This document shows, piece after piece, positions 33,664 to 42,615 of a stretch of DNA of 64,000 nucleotides. Source of the DNA: Nocardioides salarius (GTDB lineage: Bacteria; Actinomycetota; Actinomycetes; Propionibacteriales; Nocardioidaceae); NCBI RefSeq assembly GCF_016907435.1, contig NZ_JAFBBZ010000001.1, positions 2,356,001-2,420,000 on the forward strand. Reading direction: 5' to 3'. The notes under the pieces were generated by a model, which had not been told where the DNA came from, searched no databases, and saw only the letters and a list, made by a program, of their open reading frames with translations. Within the stretch, counting starts at the first letter, position 1, and each line of letters begins with the position of its first letter. A program made the translations under genes and the position numbers.

Positions 33664-34017
33664 TCAGCTCGTCCACTCCTCCTGCACCAGCGCGAGCGCC
33701 TCGGGGCAGGTCAGCCCCAGGGCGCGGGCGGCGCTGACGTAGTCGGCGACCAGCGCGCGCAGGTCCGGGCTCGGCGTACGGGCCGAGCGGACGAAGGTGC
33801 CGCGCCTGCCGTGGGTGTCGATGAGGCCGTCGGCCTCGAGCTCGCGGTAGGCCCGGGCCACGGTGTTGGGCGCGAGCCCCAGGTCGGCCGCCATCTGCCG
33901 CACGGTGGCCAGGCGCGTGCCCGCCGCGAGGCTGCCGCTCGCGACCATGGCCGCGATCTGCGCGCGCAGCTGTTCGTACGGCGGCACGCTGGAGGCGGTG
34001 TCGATGGCGATGCTCAC
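33664..34017 (-). CDS. GntR family regulator (YtrA-like)
   Basis: The protein has 117 aa from GTG 34017. Winged HTH: PPYEQLRAQIAAMVASGSL, RLATVRQMAADLGLAPNTVARAYRELEADGLIDT (about 12-75), then a short dimerisation helix; lacks an effector domain, as in the YtrA subfamily. The start overlaps the stop of the upstream membrane gene (GTGA). A 21-bp palindrome at 34889 lies in front of the pair and is the likely operator. Confidence 0.88.
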   Translation of the reverse strand: MSIAIDTASSVPPYEQLRAQIAAMVASGSLAAGTRLATVRQMAADLGLAPNTVARAYRELEADGLIDTHGRRGTFVRSARTPSPDLRALVADYVSAARALGLTCPEALALVQEEWTS

Positions 34018-34871
34018 GGCAGGGTGCTCTCCTGCTGGGGTGACGGCTGCTTCTCGTCGCGGATGGCCACGACCACGACCACCACCGACGCCAGCGTCAG
34101 CACCGCCAGCCCCGCGCTGAGGAGGAGGACCGGGAGGGGCAGGTCGCGGATGGTCACGGCCGCGGCGAAGAGGGCGATCGCCGCGCTGAAGACGGCGATG
34201 AAGAAGGCCTGGTAGGGCAACGCATCGACGGTCTTGGCCACGAGGGCCCTCTGCCACGCCAGCCCGTCGGGCGAGCTGGCGACCAGGGGGCGGGTCACGA
34301 CCGCGGTGACGACCCACTGGTGGGCGAGGGTCAGCACGAGGCCGAGCGCGCAGGTGACCAGCGCGCGCCGGGTCGTCGGACCGTCGTACGACGTCGCGAT
34401 GACCAGTGCGACCACGAACGCGGCACCCGACACGACCGGGGCGAGCCGCAGCCGCAGAACGCGGGAGCGGCTGCAGAAGTCCGACACGCGACGTCGGACC
34501 GGGTCAACGGTGCGCCGGGGACCGTCGACGAGGGGCGTGGTGCGGTAGCCGGCCAGGAGCGCCCCCGCGACGGCGCCGGTCATCGACCCGATGAGCACCT
34601 CGAACCAGTACCAGGGCAGCTCGCCCCACTCGGGGAACATCGCGACGTGGGCGGCCGTGAGCCCCACGGTCCCACCGATCTGCGGGTAGAAGTAGCGCCG
34701 GGCGAGCTGAGGTCGCAGCCACTCACGCACCTCGGGCGTCAGGGGTGCCGGGACGCCCGCGGCGAAGGTCTCGAGCTCGGACTCGGCCTTCTTCCTCCGC
34801 ACCCTGACCTCCACGACGGCGAAGAAGCCCGCGATGGCGAGGAGTCCCGACACGTACACGACGAATCTCAT
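34014..34871 (-). CDS. Integral membrane protein partnered with GntR
   Basis: The protein has 285 aa from ATG 34871. Hydrophobic segments at about 5-22, 85-110, 150-170, 185-205, 230-250 and 255-275 give five to six membrane helices with charged loops (RTVDPVRRRVSDFCSRSR). No known motif. Co-transcribed with the YtrA-like regulator, which usually controls membrane or ABC genes in response to envelope stress or antimicrobials. Function inferred only from that pairing. Confidence 0.65.
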   Translation of the reverse strand: MRFVVYVSGLLAIAGFFAVVEVRVRRKKAESELETFAAGVPAPLTPEVREWLRPQLARRYFYPQIGGTVGLTAAHVAMFPEWGELPWYWFEVLIGSMTGAVAGALLAGYRTTPLVDGPRRTVDPVRRRVSDFCSRSRVLRLRLAPVVSGAAFVVALVIATSYDGPTTRRALVTCALGLVLTLAHQWVVTAVVTRPLVASSPDGLAWQRALVAKTVDALPYQAFFIAVFSAAIALFAAAVTIRDLPLPVLLLSAGLAVLTLASVVVVVVAIRDEKQPSPQQESTLP

Positions 34872-34888
34872 GGTGTGCTCCCCGGAGT

Positions 34889-34909
34889 TTGTGTCAATGC
34901 TTGACGCAA
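34889..34909. promoter_or_regulatory. Palindromic operator of the GntR operon
   Basis: TTG-n-GTCAA-TGC-TTGAC-n-CAA is a 21-bp palindrome with 8-base symmetric half-sites interrupted by one free base, 18 bp upstream of the membrane-gene start. Size and position fit a GntR dimer. Confidence 0.7.
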
Positions 34910-35029
34910 CTGTAGCAGCACAACAACTTTCGGGACCTTGGTCAGGGTCGGACCAGGGCGGATCCCGATGGCCCGCAGCGCTCGGGCGATCCACACTGGA
35001 GTCATCAGCCACCACCAGGAAGGAACGCC

Positions 35030-35251
35030 ATGACCGACATCCGTGCCAGCTTCGGCAACCAGGGGCTCGTGCGCCCGCGCGAGGGGAGGATCCTCGGCGG
35101 TGTCTGCGCCGGCCTGGGTCGCCGCTTCGGCCTCACCCCGTGGATCGCGCGGCTGCTGTTCGTGCTGATCCTGATGGTCGTGCCGGGCAGCCAGCTGCTG
35201 ATCTACCCCGTGCTGTGGATCCTGATGCCCGACGAGGACAGGGGGGTGTAG
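35030..35251 (+). CDS. PspC-domain protein
   Basis: The protein has 73 aa: LVRPREGRILGGVCAGLGRRFGLTPWIARLLFVLILMVVPG, a PspC domain with one or two membrane passes and the terminal WILMPDED. Preceded by AGGAAGG. PspC proteins report phage-shock or envelope stress; here it is a lone small gene, with no PspA in view. Confidence 0.88.
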   Translation: MTDIRASFGNQGLVRPREGRILGGVCAGLGRRFGLTPWIARLLFVLILMVVPGSQLLIYPVLWILMPDEDRGV

Positions 35252-35273
35252 CCGGCGCGGCTACGTTGGCTCG

Positions 35274-36449
35274 ATGGAGCACCGGGGCGTCCTGATCATC
35301 GGCGGCGGCAACGCCGGCGTCTCGCTCGCGGCGCGGCTGCTGCGAGACGGCGCCGACGACGTCGCGGTCGTCGAGTCGCAGGCGGTGCACCGCTACCGCC
35401 CGCTGCTCAACTACGTCGGCTCGGGCGAGGCGACCATGTCGTCGCTCGAGCGACCCGCGGCCAAGGTGATGCCCGAGGGCGCCACCTGGATCGAGGACCA
35501 GGTCGTCGCGGTCGACCCCGCGGGCCCCAGCGTGCGGCTGGCCAGCGGCCGCGAGGTCGGGTGCACCACGCTCGTGGTCTGCCCCGGCCTCGAGGAGGAC
35601 TGGGACGCCACCCCCGGGTTGCGGGAGGCCCAGGCGGCCGGCTGGGCCGGGTCGACGTTCGTCATCGAGACGGCCCCGGTCGTCTGGTCCGCCCTGCGCC
35701 ACCTGCGCGCGGGCCGGGTGGTCTTCACGGTGCCGCCCGAACCGGCACCCTGCGGCGCGACCGCGCTCAAGCCGCTGTTCATGGCCTGCGACCACTGGCG
35801 CCGCCAGGGCGTGCTCCGCGACATCGAGGTGCACCTGGTGCTCCCCGGCCCGACGCCGCTCGGCCTGGCCGGGCCCGACGGGCGGCTCGAGCAGGTGCTG
35901 GCGTCGTACGGCGTGCGGGTGCTGCGCGAGGGTCGGGTCACCGGCCTCGCCGACCGCCGCGTCACCTTCACGACGCCCGCGGGGGAGGTCGAGCTCGACG
36001 ACGTCACCTACGCGCACGTCGTGCCGCACTACCGGGCGCCGCGATGGGTCACCGAGAGCGACCTCGAAGGGGCGGGCGACGCCGGGCTCGTCGACGTCGA
36101 CCCCCAGACGATGAGGCACCGCCGGCACCCGTCGGTCTGGTCGCTCGGCGACGTCGCCGACCTGCGCACCCGCCCCTCCGGCGGCGGCCTGCGCAAGCAG
36201 GTCGAGGTGCTCTCGCACAACATCACCACCGCCGGCTCCGAGCCCCCGCAGCACTACGACGGCTACACGGTCATGCCGATCACCACCTCCCGTCGTCGGC
36301 TGATGCTCGTCGAGGTCGACCGTGACGGGCGCCCTGCCCCCACCGTGCCGTTCCCCGACCTCACCAAGCCGCGGGTGATGACCTGGTACGCCGACCGCTA
36401 CGGACTGCCGCTGACCTACTTCACGCGCATCCTGCGGGGGAAGGTCTGA
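35274..36449 (+). CDS. FAD-dependent oxidoreductase, sulfide:quinone reductase-like
   Basis: The protein has 391 aa. Two dinucleotide-binding halves: VLIIGGGNAGVSLAARL at 6-22 and the later VWSLGDVAD (FAD phosphate). PEPAPCGATALKPLF near 155 aligns with the cysteine segment of SQR-type proteins (PxxxxCGGAPQK), and the C-terminal FTRILRGKV is amphipathic. Classic SQR needs up to three cysteines; I count one in this segment plus one in VVCPG, so persulfide or quinone chemistry of a different type is possible. Membrane-peripheral by analogy. Confidence 0.75.
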   Translation: MEHRGVLIIGGGNAGVSLAARLLRDGADDVAVVESQAVHRYRPLLNYVGSGEATMSSLERPAAKVMPEGATWIEDQVVAVDPAGPSVRLASGREVGCTTLVVCPGLEEDWDATPGLREAQAAGWAGSTFVIETAPVVWSALRHLRAGRVVFTVPPEPAPCGATALKPLFMACDHWRRQGVLRDIEVHLVLPGPTPLGLAGPDGRLEQVLASYGVRVLREGRVTGLADRRVTFTTPAGEVELDDVTYAHVVPHYRAPRWVTESDLEGAGDAGLVDVDPQTMRHRRHPSVWSLGDVADLRTRPSGGGLRKQVEVLSHNITTAGSEPPQHYDGYTVMPITTSRRRLMLVEVDRDGRPAPTVPFPDLTKPRVMTWYADRYGLPLTYFTRILRGKV

Positions 36450-36525
36450 GGGCACCGATGAAACGGTCGAGCACGACGGGTCTCAGCCTCATGACTGATC
36501 GACGACTGACGAGGCGGGCACGCCC

Positions 36526-37368
36526 GTGCTGACCGAGGTGGCGACGGGGACCCTGGTCCACCAGAGCGAGCTGCTGCGCAACAACACCGTGGTCGTCGAG
36601 GGCCGGAGCGGGGTGCTGCTCGTGGACCCCGGCATCACGTGGGCCGAGATGACCTGCCTCGCGGGTGACGTCGGCGCCTTGGACCGGACTGTGGTGGCAG
36701 GGTTCGCCACGCACCCGGACTGGGACCACGTGCTCTGGCACGACGCCTTCGGCGACGTCCCGCGCTACGGCACTCGGCGCTGTGCGGCGCTCCTGCGCGC
36801 CTTTCGCGCGCAGGTGGACTGGCGGGACCATGCTGCGGCGGGCCTGCCGCCGGAGATCGCCGAGGACACGCCGCTGGAGCTGTACGGCCTCGTCGAAGGA
36901 CTCCCCGACGGCGCCGCCGAGTTCCCCTGGGAGGGCCCGCGCATCCGGGTCGTCGAGCATCCCGCGCACTCGCCCGGGCACGCCGCCCTGGTCGTCGAGG
37001 ACAGCGGGATGCTCATCGCGGGCGACATGCTCTCCGACGTCTTCATCCCGATGCTCGACGAGTTCGGCGCTGACAACGACCCGGTGGCGGAGTACCTCGT
37101 CGGACTCGACGTGCTCGAGGAGGCGGCGAGGGACGTCGACGTCGTCGTCCCCGGCCACGGTTCCGTCGCTCGAGGCCACGAGGTGGGCGCCCGGATCGAG
37201 CAGGACCGTGCCTACCTGCACGCCCTGCGCGACGGCCGTCGCCCCGACGACCCGCGCCTCGGCGACTCGGCCGAGCCGGGCTGGGAGTGGGTGGGCGACA
37301 TCCACGAGGGGCAGGCTCGCAGCGTCACTCGCGAGGCGATGCGCCGGCGGCATGTGGACCTGCCGTGA
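36526..37368 (+). CDS. MBL-fold metallo-hydrolase with HPDWDH motif
   Basis: The protein has 280 aa from GTG 36526. Metallo-beta-lactamase fold: LLVDPGITWAEM, ATHPDWDHVLWHDAFG (about 63-78), HSPGHAALVVED, AGDMLSD, VVVPGHGSVARG. In the usual HxHxDH the second ligand is His; here Asp occupies it (HPDWDH). All other ligands are present. Zinc- or iron-dependent hydrolysis is inferred; substrate unknown. Its 3' end overlaps the convergent gene by 44 bp. Confidence 0.78.
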   Translation: MLTEVATGTLVHQSELLRNNTVVVEGRSGVLLVDPGITWAEMTCLAGDVGALDRTVVAGFATHPDWDHVLWHDAFGDVPRYGTRRCAALLRAFRAQVDWRDHAAAGLPPEIAEDTPLELYGLVEGLPDGAAEFPWEGPRIRVVEHPAHSPGHAALVVEDSGMLIAGDMLSDVFIPMLDEFGADNDPVAEYLVGLDVLEEAARDVDVVVPGHGSVARGHEVGARIEQDRAYLHALRDGRRPDDPRLGDSAEPGWEWVGDIHEGQARSVTREAMRRRHVDLP

Positions 37369-38017
37369 GGAGCTTCCAGGCCACCAGCGCGAACCAGGTG
37401 GGCAGGAGCAGCCCGTAGAGCAGGTAGCCGAACCCGAGCACGGGTTGCAGCGCCTCGGAGACGACGCCCAGCGCGCCGGTGACCATGCCGACGTACGCCA
37501 CCGTCCTGCCGAAGCAGCTGTGCCGCATGAGCGTGGACAGGACCAGGATGGCGGCGGCGGTGAGGACCCCGCCCCAGCCGACTGCGTTGGTGGCGGCGAT
37601 GAGCGCGTCGGCCGAGCTGACCAGCGCCGCCCGCTCGGCCTCGGTGTCGGCCTCCACGTAGGAGCCGCTGAGCAGCACCAGCCCGCCGTGCAGCGACTGG
37701 GGGCTGCTGGCCGTGGCGAGGGCGATGACCTCGGAGACGATCCCGAGGAGGCCGCCGATGGCGGCGACCGACCTGTCGACGCCCTTGAGCGCCACGGCGA
37801 CGGCGCCGAACACCACGAGCGCGGGCACCGCCAGCCCGACGAAGCAGACCAGCTGGGTCAGGTAGACGACCCGGTGGTCAGCGATGTACTCGAGCAGCTC
37901 CCGACCCTCGGTGGGCGGCAGCGGCGCCGTGAAGATCAGCACCACCGGGACCGCCACCAGCAGCACGTAGAGGACCGCCGCGTAGCCCCCGAACCTGTAC
38001 AGGGTGCTCCAGGACAT
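37325..38017 (-). CDS. DUF4386-like integral membrane protein
   Basis: The protein has 230 aa from ATG 38017; an upstream ATG at 38074 would add 19 residues and neither has a clear ribosome site. About six hydrophobic helices; YRFGGYAAVLYVLLVAVPV at the start, a helix pair at 55-100, and GYLLYGLLLPTWFALVAWKLL near the end. Pattern fits the DUF4386 family. The last 44 bp overlap the opposite MBL gene. Function unknown. Confidence 0.65.
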   Translation of the reverse strand: MSWSTLYRFGGYAAVLYVLLVAVPVVLIFTAPLPPTEGRELLEYIADHRVVYLTQLVCFVGLAVPALVVFGAVAVALKGVDRSVAAIGGLLGIVSEVIALATASSPQSLHGGLVLLSGSYVEADTEAERAALVSSADALIAATNAVGWGGVLTAAAILVLSTLMRHSCFGRTVAYVGMVTGALGVVSEALQPVLGFGYLLYGLLLPTWFALVAWKLLTAGPHAAGASPRE

Positions 38018-38147
38018 GTCCGGAGGTTCTGCGTCGCTGCCTGCGGCGCCGCGTGGCCTGCGCGTGGGCTCCATCAGGCATTGTCGACCTGGCCGGGTGC
38101 CCTTGGCCAGCGTCGCGCTGCCTCAGCAGCGCCACTTCTCGAGCTTG

Positions 38148-38221
38148 TGGAGCGGACGCGAGGATTTGAACCTCGACCTCTTCCCTGGAAGGGAAGCGCG
38201 CTGCAACTACACCACGTCCGC
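38148..38221 (-). tRNA. tRNA-Gly (anticodon TCC)
   Basis: Read on the minus strand: acceptor GCGGACG pairs with CGTCCGC; anticodon stem CTTCC/GGAAG encloses the loop CTTCCAG (anticodon TCC); T arm CGAGG-TTCAAAT-CCTCG; discriminator T and an encoded CCA. 74 nt including CCA. No duplicated 3' end (att site) was seen nearby. Confidence 0.93.
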
Positions 38222-38339
38222 GGAGCCGGCCTCTGACGAGCCCGGCACGGGTCAACTATGGACTACCGCCAGGACCAGCCGGACCAAGGGGTCCACCTCC
38301 TCCGGACGCCGGGCCCAGGACCAGTGCGAGGATGCGTGG

Positions 38340-38810
38340 ATGAGCTGGGGAGATGTCTGGGTCAACGGCGACAAGGTCCGACCCGGGATCGGCGCCACCG
38401 GCCCACAGGCGCCGTGGATCCGGGCGGGCGTCATCTCCTCGGAGGAGCGGGCGTTCGTCGAGGCGACGCAGCTGCTGCGGAGGACCCGCGGGGCGCACGC
38501 CCGAGCGGTCGAGTTCGACCTCCAGGTCACCTCCGCTGCCGTGAGCAAGGAGCGCGCCGGCACGGGCAAGGCCGTCGTCGGCTTTGAGCCGGACGGCTTG
38601 TGGCTCGCGGTGGACGTGACCCCGGCGGGGAGCACTGTCGAGGAGGCTCGCTTCGTGGTGTTCACCCAGCGCGTGCACGTCGTCGCCGGTGCCCGTCGCG
38701 CCGTGGAGCGAGGTGCGGGTGGCCGCTCACGAGGGACCATCCGGCTCCGCGGTCGCGCGCGATCCCGTGAGAGCGCCCTCGAGTGGGGCTACCGGCCGAC
38801 TCGGGACTGA
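38340..38810 (+). CDS. Hypothetical protein, 156 aa
   Basis: The start is ATG 38340 (MSWGDVWVNGDKVR); the frame is open upstream into the tRNA, so that part is chance. Soluble, basic at the C-terminus (RARSRESALEWGYRP), no cysteine, no recognisable motif. The middle alternates strands (AVEFDLQVTS and DGLWLAVDVTPAG). No strong ribosome site. May be a real lineage-specific gene or a chance frame; the orderly amino-acid content favours real. Confidence 0.45.
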   Translation: MSWGDVWVNGDKVRPGIGATGPQAPWIRAGVISSEERAFVEATQLLRRTRGAHARAVEFDLQVTSAAVSKERAGTGKAVVGFEPDGLWLAVDVTPAGSTVEEARFVVFTQRVHVVAGARRAVERGAGGRSRGTIRLRGRARSRESALEWGYRPTRD

Positions 38811-39005
38811 CCGAGGGAGTCGGTTTGTGGGCGCCTCGCCGATTGAGCGCGCGACGAGAGAACGGTTTCAATCGCCGGCGGACCGCGTGCCAGACGACCG
38901 CTTCGACTGCTCCGATCAGGACCGCGTCGGCCGGGACGCGTCCGCTCCCATGGCTCCGACGACGACCCTGAGTGCGGCGAGGGCAGCAGCCGCTCGTGAC
39001 ACGCT

Positions 39006-39359
39006 GTGGGAGTGGCGAAGTCTCGATCCATACCCGAACTGGCAGCACGCGCTGAGCAGGTGCTTCTGCCAGTCGTTCGCGCGGGCGCGGACCCCGTCAG
39101 CTACGGCTGGTTGGCTGAGAGGATCACCGAACCAGGCGAGGCGCCCCTACCGGCACGGTTGATGGGTCAAGTGCTCACTCACCTTCGAGACCAAGGTGGA
39201 ACCTGGTCCTGGTCCCCCCGCCTCACAGCCTTCGTGGTCGGCGCAGAGACCGGGAAGCCGGGCGTGGGCTATTTCGTGCCCGAACTGGCTGACGCTGCAG
39301 CGATCCGCAACCAAACCCATCAACGAGTCGTGTCAGGGGTCTACGACTCCGGAGAGTGA
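39006..39359 (+). CDS. Hypothetical protein, 117 aa, possible winged-helix
   Basis: GTG start at 39006 (another GTG at 39012). IPELAARAEQVLLPVVRAG, YGWLAERI and PARLMGQVLTHLRDQGG form three helices followed by strands (WSWSPRLTAFVVGA and GVGYFVPEL), compatible with a small winged-helix. GC is lower than in neighbours (TTCGAGACCAAGG, CAAACCCATC), which hints at a more recent arrival. No family recognised. Confidence 0.5.
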   Translation: MGVAKSRSIPELAARAEQVLLPVVRAGADPVSYGWLAERITEPGEAPLPARLMGQVLTHLRDQGGTWSWSPRLTAFVVGAETGKPGVGYFVPELADAAAIRNQTHQRVVSGVYDSGE

Positions 39360-39472
39360 ATTGATCCTTGAGGTGCACGACCTTGGTCGCATTGGGTGTG
39401 TGCCTCCCCCTCGGTCGCCGCGGCCGGCTGACGACCTTCACAGCGCGGCGAACGTGAGACTACGCTCGAAGA

Positions 39473-39637
39473 ATGACAGAGCCGATCACCCCGAAGCAGT
39501 TGTCGGTGGAGCTGGGCGTCAGTGACAGAACCATCCGCCGGTGGCTCCGGGATCAGGGTTGGCAGAGCGTCCCCTACGCCCGCTGGGAACTGACATCGGA
39601 TCAGGCGACAGAGGTCCGCGCGCACTTCCAGGGCTGA
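39473..39637 (+). CDS. Small helix-turn-helix protein, 54 aa
   Basis: ATG 39473 to TGA 39637. Composed almost entirely of an HTH: LSVELGVSDRTIRRWLRDQG (about 10-29), as in small MerR/excisionase-like DNA-binding modules, followed by YARWELTSDQATEVRAHFQG. Short but with convincing amino-acid pattern and coding-like third positions. Excisionase-like folds are often linked to mobile DNA, yet no integrase is near. Lies 131 bp upstream of the DUF222/HNH gene. Confidence 0.6.
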   Translation: MTEPITPKQLSVELGVSDRTIRRWLRDQGWQSVPYARWELTSDQATEVRAHFQG

Positions 39638-39767
39638 CCTCTCAGACGACCTCTCGCACAGCACGACTCGCGACACGATCGCGGCGGGATGCCGTCGTGC
39701 CGATGTCCTCCACAGCATCGATCTGCGACTTCTCTCGAGTGTCGGCGGCGGGTGCTTGGCTGGTCTC

Positions 39768-41129
39768 ATGCTCAAGGACGCGGTGGTGGAGGAGATGTCG
39801 GAGGAGGCTGTCCTCGACACCGCTGCCGAGCTCGCGACCGCGGCGCAGCGGGCTGAGGTGGGGTTGTTGCGGGTGGCGTACCGGTGGGCGGTGCTGCACG
39901 ACCCCGCCCGCCCTGGGGTGCTGGATCCCAAGGTGGCGGTGCTGCCGGGGCGGGAGAAGGCGCGCCAGTACGGCGGTGAGGGCACCGCGCCGGTCAGTGA
40001 GTTCGCGGCCGCCGAGCTGGGTGTCCGGATCGGGCGCACCACCCACGCGGCGGCGTCCCTGATCGCGGACGCGCAGGACCTGCACCACCGCCACCCCGTG
40101 CTGTGGGCACGGGTGGTGGCCGGGGAGGTGCGGTCCTCCTATGCCCGGTTCGTGGTGACCAAGACCCGTGAGCTGACCGCGCTGGAGGCCGCCTGGGTCG
40201 ATGCCGAGGTCGCGGAGTCCGCGGACGGCCGGATCCCCTGGACCCGGTTCGAGGCGCTGGTGGTCGGCAAGGTCGCGACCGCGGCACCGGAGCTGGCGCG
40301 GGAGAAAGAGGAGCGTGCCCGACGGGCGACGTTCGCGAAGATCGTCGGCAAGCCCGAGCACGGGATGGCCTCGTTCCTGATCCGCGCCCCCATCCCGGTC
40401 ATCACCCAGCTCGACGCGACCATCGGGGCGCTGGCCGAGCGGCTGCGCGGGCAGCTGCCCGATGACCCGCACGCCGCCGACCCGATCCGCCAGCCGGTCG
40501 GCGAGGAGCAGCCCGACGAGGCCACCACGGTGGTGTGCGCCGACGAACGGCGGGTGCTGGCGGTGCTGATGCTCGCCAACCCCGACACCCGCCCCGAGGA
40601 CCTCGACCTGACCGGGCTCACGCCGAGGGTGGAGATGGTGGTCCACCTCGACGGCCACGACACCACCACCGACAGCGGCACCGGTGGCGTCCCGGCGATC
40701 GCGAGGGTGGAGGGCCACGGCCCGGTGACCCGGGAGTGGGTCCGCGAGGTCCTGGGCCCGCACGCGAGGTTCACGATCCGCCCGGTCTTCGACCCACTCG
40801 GACAAGTACCCGTGGATGCCTACGAGATCCCGGCCCGACATAGACGGGCCGTGCGCGTGATCTCGCCGGCCGACGTCTTCCCCTACTCCTCCTGCACCAG
40901 CAACACGATGCAGACAGACCACACCGACCCCTGGGCGCCCGGGGTGGCCGGTGGGTCGAGCGAGGTCGGGAACTACGGACCGATGACCGCCACCCACCAC
41001 CGGGTCAAGACGTTCGGACACCTGCGGGTCAAGCAACCCTTCCCCGGCATCTTCCTGTGGCGCGACCGCTTCGGTGCCATCTACCTCGTCGACCCCACCG
41101 GCACCCGCCGCATCGACCACGCCGCCTGA
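39768..41129 (+). CDS. DUF222/HNH endonuclease-like protein (13E12 repeat family)
   Basis: The protein has 453 aa from ATG 39768; TTG 39756 is four codons upstream. A long helical DUF222 region (about 1-220, LATAAQRAEVGLLRVAYRWA and ARVVAGEVRSSYARFVV) precedes an HNH-like end: the usual C-x-x-DH becomes SCTSNTMQTDHTDPWAPG, followed by NYGPMTATHHRVKTF. Multi-copy in actinobacterial genomes and mobile-element-like in distribution. Nuclease activity is likely but untested. Ends 36 bp before the next gene. Confidence 0.88.
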   Translation: MLKDAVVEEMSEEAVLDTAAELATAAQRAEVGLLRVAYRWAVLHDPARPGVLDPKVAVLPGREKARQYGGEGTAPVSEFAAAELGVRIGRTTHAAASLIADAQDLHHRHPVLWARVVAGEVRSSYARFVVTKTRELTALEAAWVDAEVAESADGRIPWTRFEALVVGKVATAAPELAREKEERARRATFAKIVGKPEHGMASFLIRAPIPVITQLDATIGALAERLRGQLPDDPHAADPIRQPVGEEQPDEATTVVCADERRVLAVLMLANPDTRPEDLDLTGLTPRVEMVVHLDGHDTTTDSGTGGVPAIARVEGHGPVTREWVREVLGPHARFTIRPVFDPLGQVPVDAYEIPARHRRAVRVISPADVFPYSSCTSNTMQTDHTDPWAPGVAGGSSEVGNYGPMTATHHRVKTFGHLRVKQPFPGIFLWRDRFGAIYLVDPTGTRRIDHAA

Positions 41130-41165
41130 GCGCGAGTCGGACTATCGTCGGGCGGGGAGGTGGTC

Positions 41166-42608
41166 ATGCTCGCTCGGCTCGTGGTGGTGCTCGCCGCCCT
41201 GGCTGTCCTCGTCACGGGGACCGCCTCGCCCGGCTCCGCCCAGGGCTCGGTGGAGGGGCTCGACGCCGTGGTCGAGCAGGAGATGTCGGCCGCCGGCGTC
41301 CCCGGGGTCGCGTACGCCGTCGTGACCGAGGGGCAGCCCACCTCGGTCGGCGCCCGCGGGGTCCGCCGCCTCGGCGAGGACGACGAGGTCACCCCCGACA
41401 CCCCGTTCGTGATCGGCTCGATCTCCAAGAGCTTCACCGCGCTGGCCGTGATGCAGCTGGTCGAGGCGGGCGAGCTCGACCTCGACACCACGCTCGCCGA
41501 GACCCTCGACGAGCTCGCCGACCGGCCCGCCGCCGACGTCACCACCCGCCAGCTGCTCAGCCACACCAGCGGCTTCTCGACGCTGCAGGGCAACGCGTCG
41601 TACCCCCGTGTCGAGGGCAGCGACGCGCTGGAGCGCCGGGTCGCCCACCTCGCCGACGTGGCTCCCGCCCACGAGCCTGGCGAGCGCTGGGAGTACTCCA
41701 ACCTCAACTACCAGCTCCTCGGTCGCGTGGTCGAGGTCGTCAGCGGCCAGCCGTACGACGCCTACGTCGCCGCCCACGTCCTGCGCCCGCTCGGCATGAC
41801 CCACAGCTTCGTCGCCGACGGCCAGGTGCACGACGAGATGGCGACCGGGCACCGGCCGTGGTTCGGCACGAGGCGCGCGCTGGCCCCGGGCCCGACCGAG
41901 CGGGTCTCGGCCCCGCAGGGCGGGGTCGTCGCGAGCGCCGCCGACCTGGCGCGCTACCTGCAGACGATGATGAACGGTCGCGACGACGTGCTCAGCGCCG
42001 AGGGCAAGGCCCAGATGATGCGGCCCGCCGGGCCGGCCTCGCCCCACTACGGGCTCGGCTGGTTCGTCGACCCCGGCAGCGGGCAGGTGTGGCACGGCGG
42101 CACCACCCCGGGCGTCGAGACGCTCGCGACCATGCGGCCCGACCGGGGCACGGGCGCCGTGGTGCTCGCCAACGCCGGCAGCGGGATCGGGTTCGGCGAG
42201 ACCACCCAGCTGCTCAACGCCGTGACCGCCACGGCCCTGGACCTCGACTACGACGGCGAGGGCTCCCGCTGGTCGCAGAAGGCGCTGTACGTCGCGCTGC
42301 TGCTGCTCCCGGTCGGCTACCTGCTCAGCATGCTCTGGGCGTGGCGCCACCGCGGCGCGCTCCGCGCGAAGTCGGGCGTCGCCGGCCGGTTCAGCCTGTG
42401 GTTCCCGCTGCTCACCACCACGGCCGCGGCCTGGGTCCTGCTCTTCCTGGTGCCCCGCCTCTTCGGCGCGCCGCTCGCCACGATCCGCCTCTTCCAGCCC
42501 GACCTGGGCCTGGTGCTGCTCGCCGGCGCCCTCACCGGCGTCGCCTGGGCCGTCCTGCGGCTCGCCGTCGCCCACACCGGCCGCACGCGTCCGGCCGAGC
42601 AGACCTGA
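41166..42608 (+). CDS. Serine hydrolase of the beta-lactamase/esterase (class C) family, membrane-anchored
   Basis: The protein has 480 aa from ATG 41166 after GGGGAGG; GTG 41160 is possible. Signal-type N-terminus ends SPGSAQG. Catalytic motif 1 SISKSFT (SxxK, about 85-90), motif 2 YSNLNY (YxN), motif 3 HGGTTPG. The last 120 residues hold about four membrane helices, giving a C-terminally anchored extracytoplasmic hydrolase. The family includes D-aminopeptidases, esterases and PBP-like proteins; substrate unknown. Confidence 0.88.
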   Translation: MLARLVVVLAALAVLVTGTASPGSAQGSVEGLDAVVEQEMSAAGVPGVAYAVVTEGQPTSVGARGVRRLGEDDEVTPDTPFVIGSISKSFTALAVMQLVEAGELDLDTTLAETLDELADRPAADVTTRQLLSHTSGFSTLQGNASYPRVEGSDALERRVAHLADVAPAHEPGERWEYSNLNYQLLGRVVEVVSGQPYDAYVAAHVLRPLGMTHSFVADGQVHDEMATGHRPWFGTRRALAPGPTERVSAPQGGVVASAADLARYLQTMMNGRDDVLSAEGKAQMMRPAGPASPHYGLGWFVDPGSGQVWHGGTTPGVETLATMRPDRGTGAVVLANAGSGIGFGETTQLLNAVTATALDLDYDGEGSRWSQKALYVALLLLPVGYLLSMLWAWRHRGALRAKSGVAGRFSLWFPLLTTTAAAWVLLFLVPRLFGAPLATIRLFQPDLGLVLLAGALTGVAWAVLRLAVAHTGRTRPAEQT

Positions 42609-42615
42609 GACCCGG

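Noticed and set aside
37325..38221. Integrated element at the 3' end of tRNA-Gly
   Set aside because: No integrase and no repeated tRNA 3' segment found; the DUF4386-like gene there looks ordinary.
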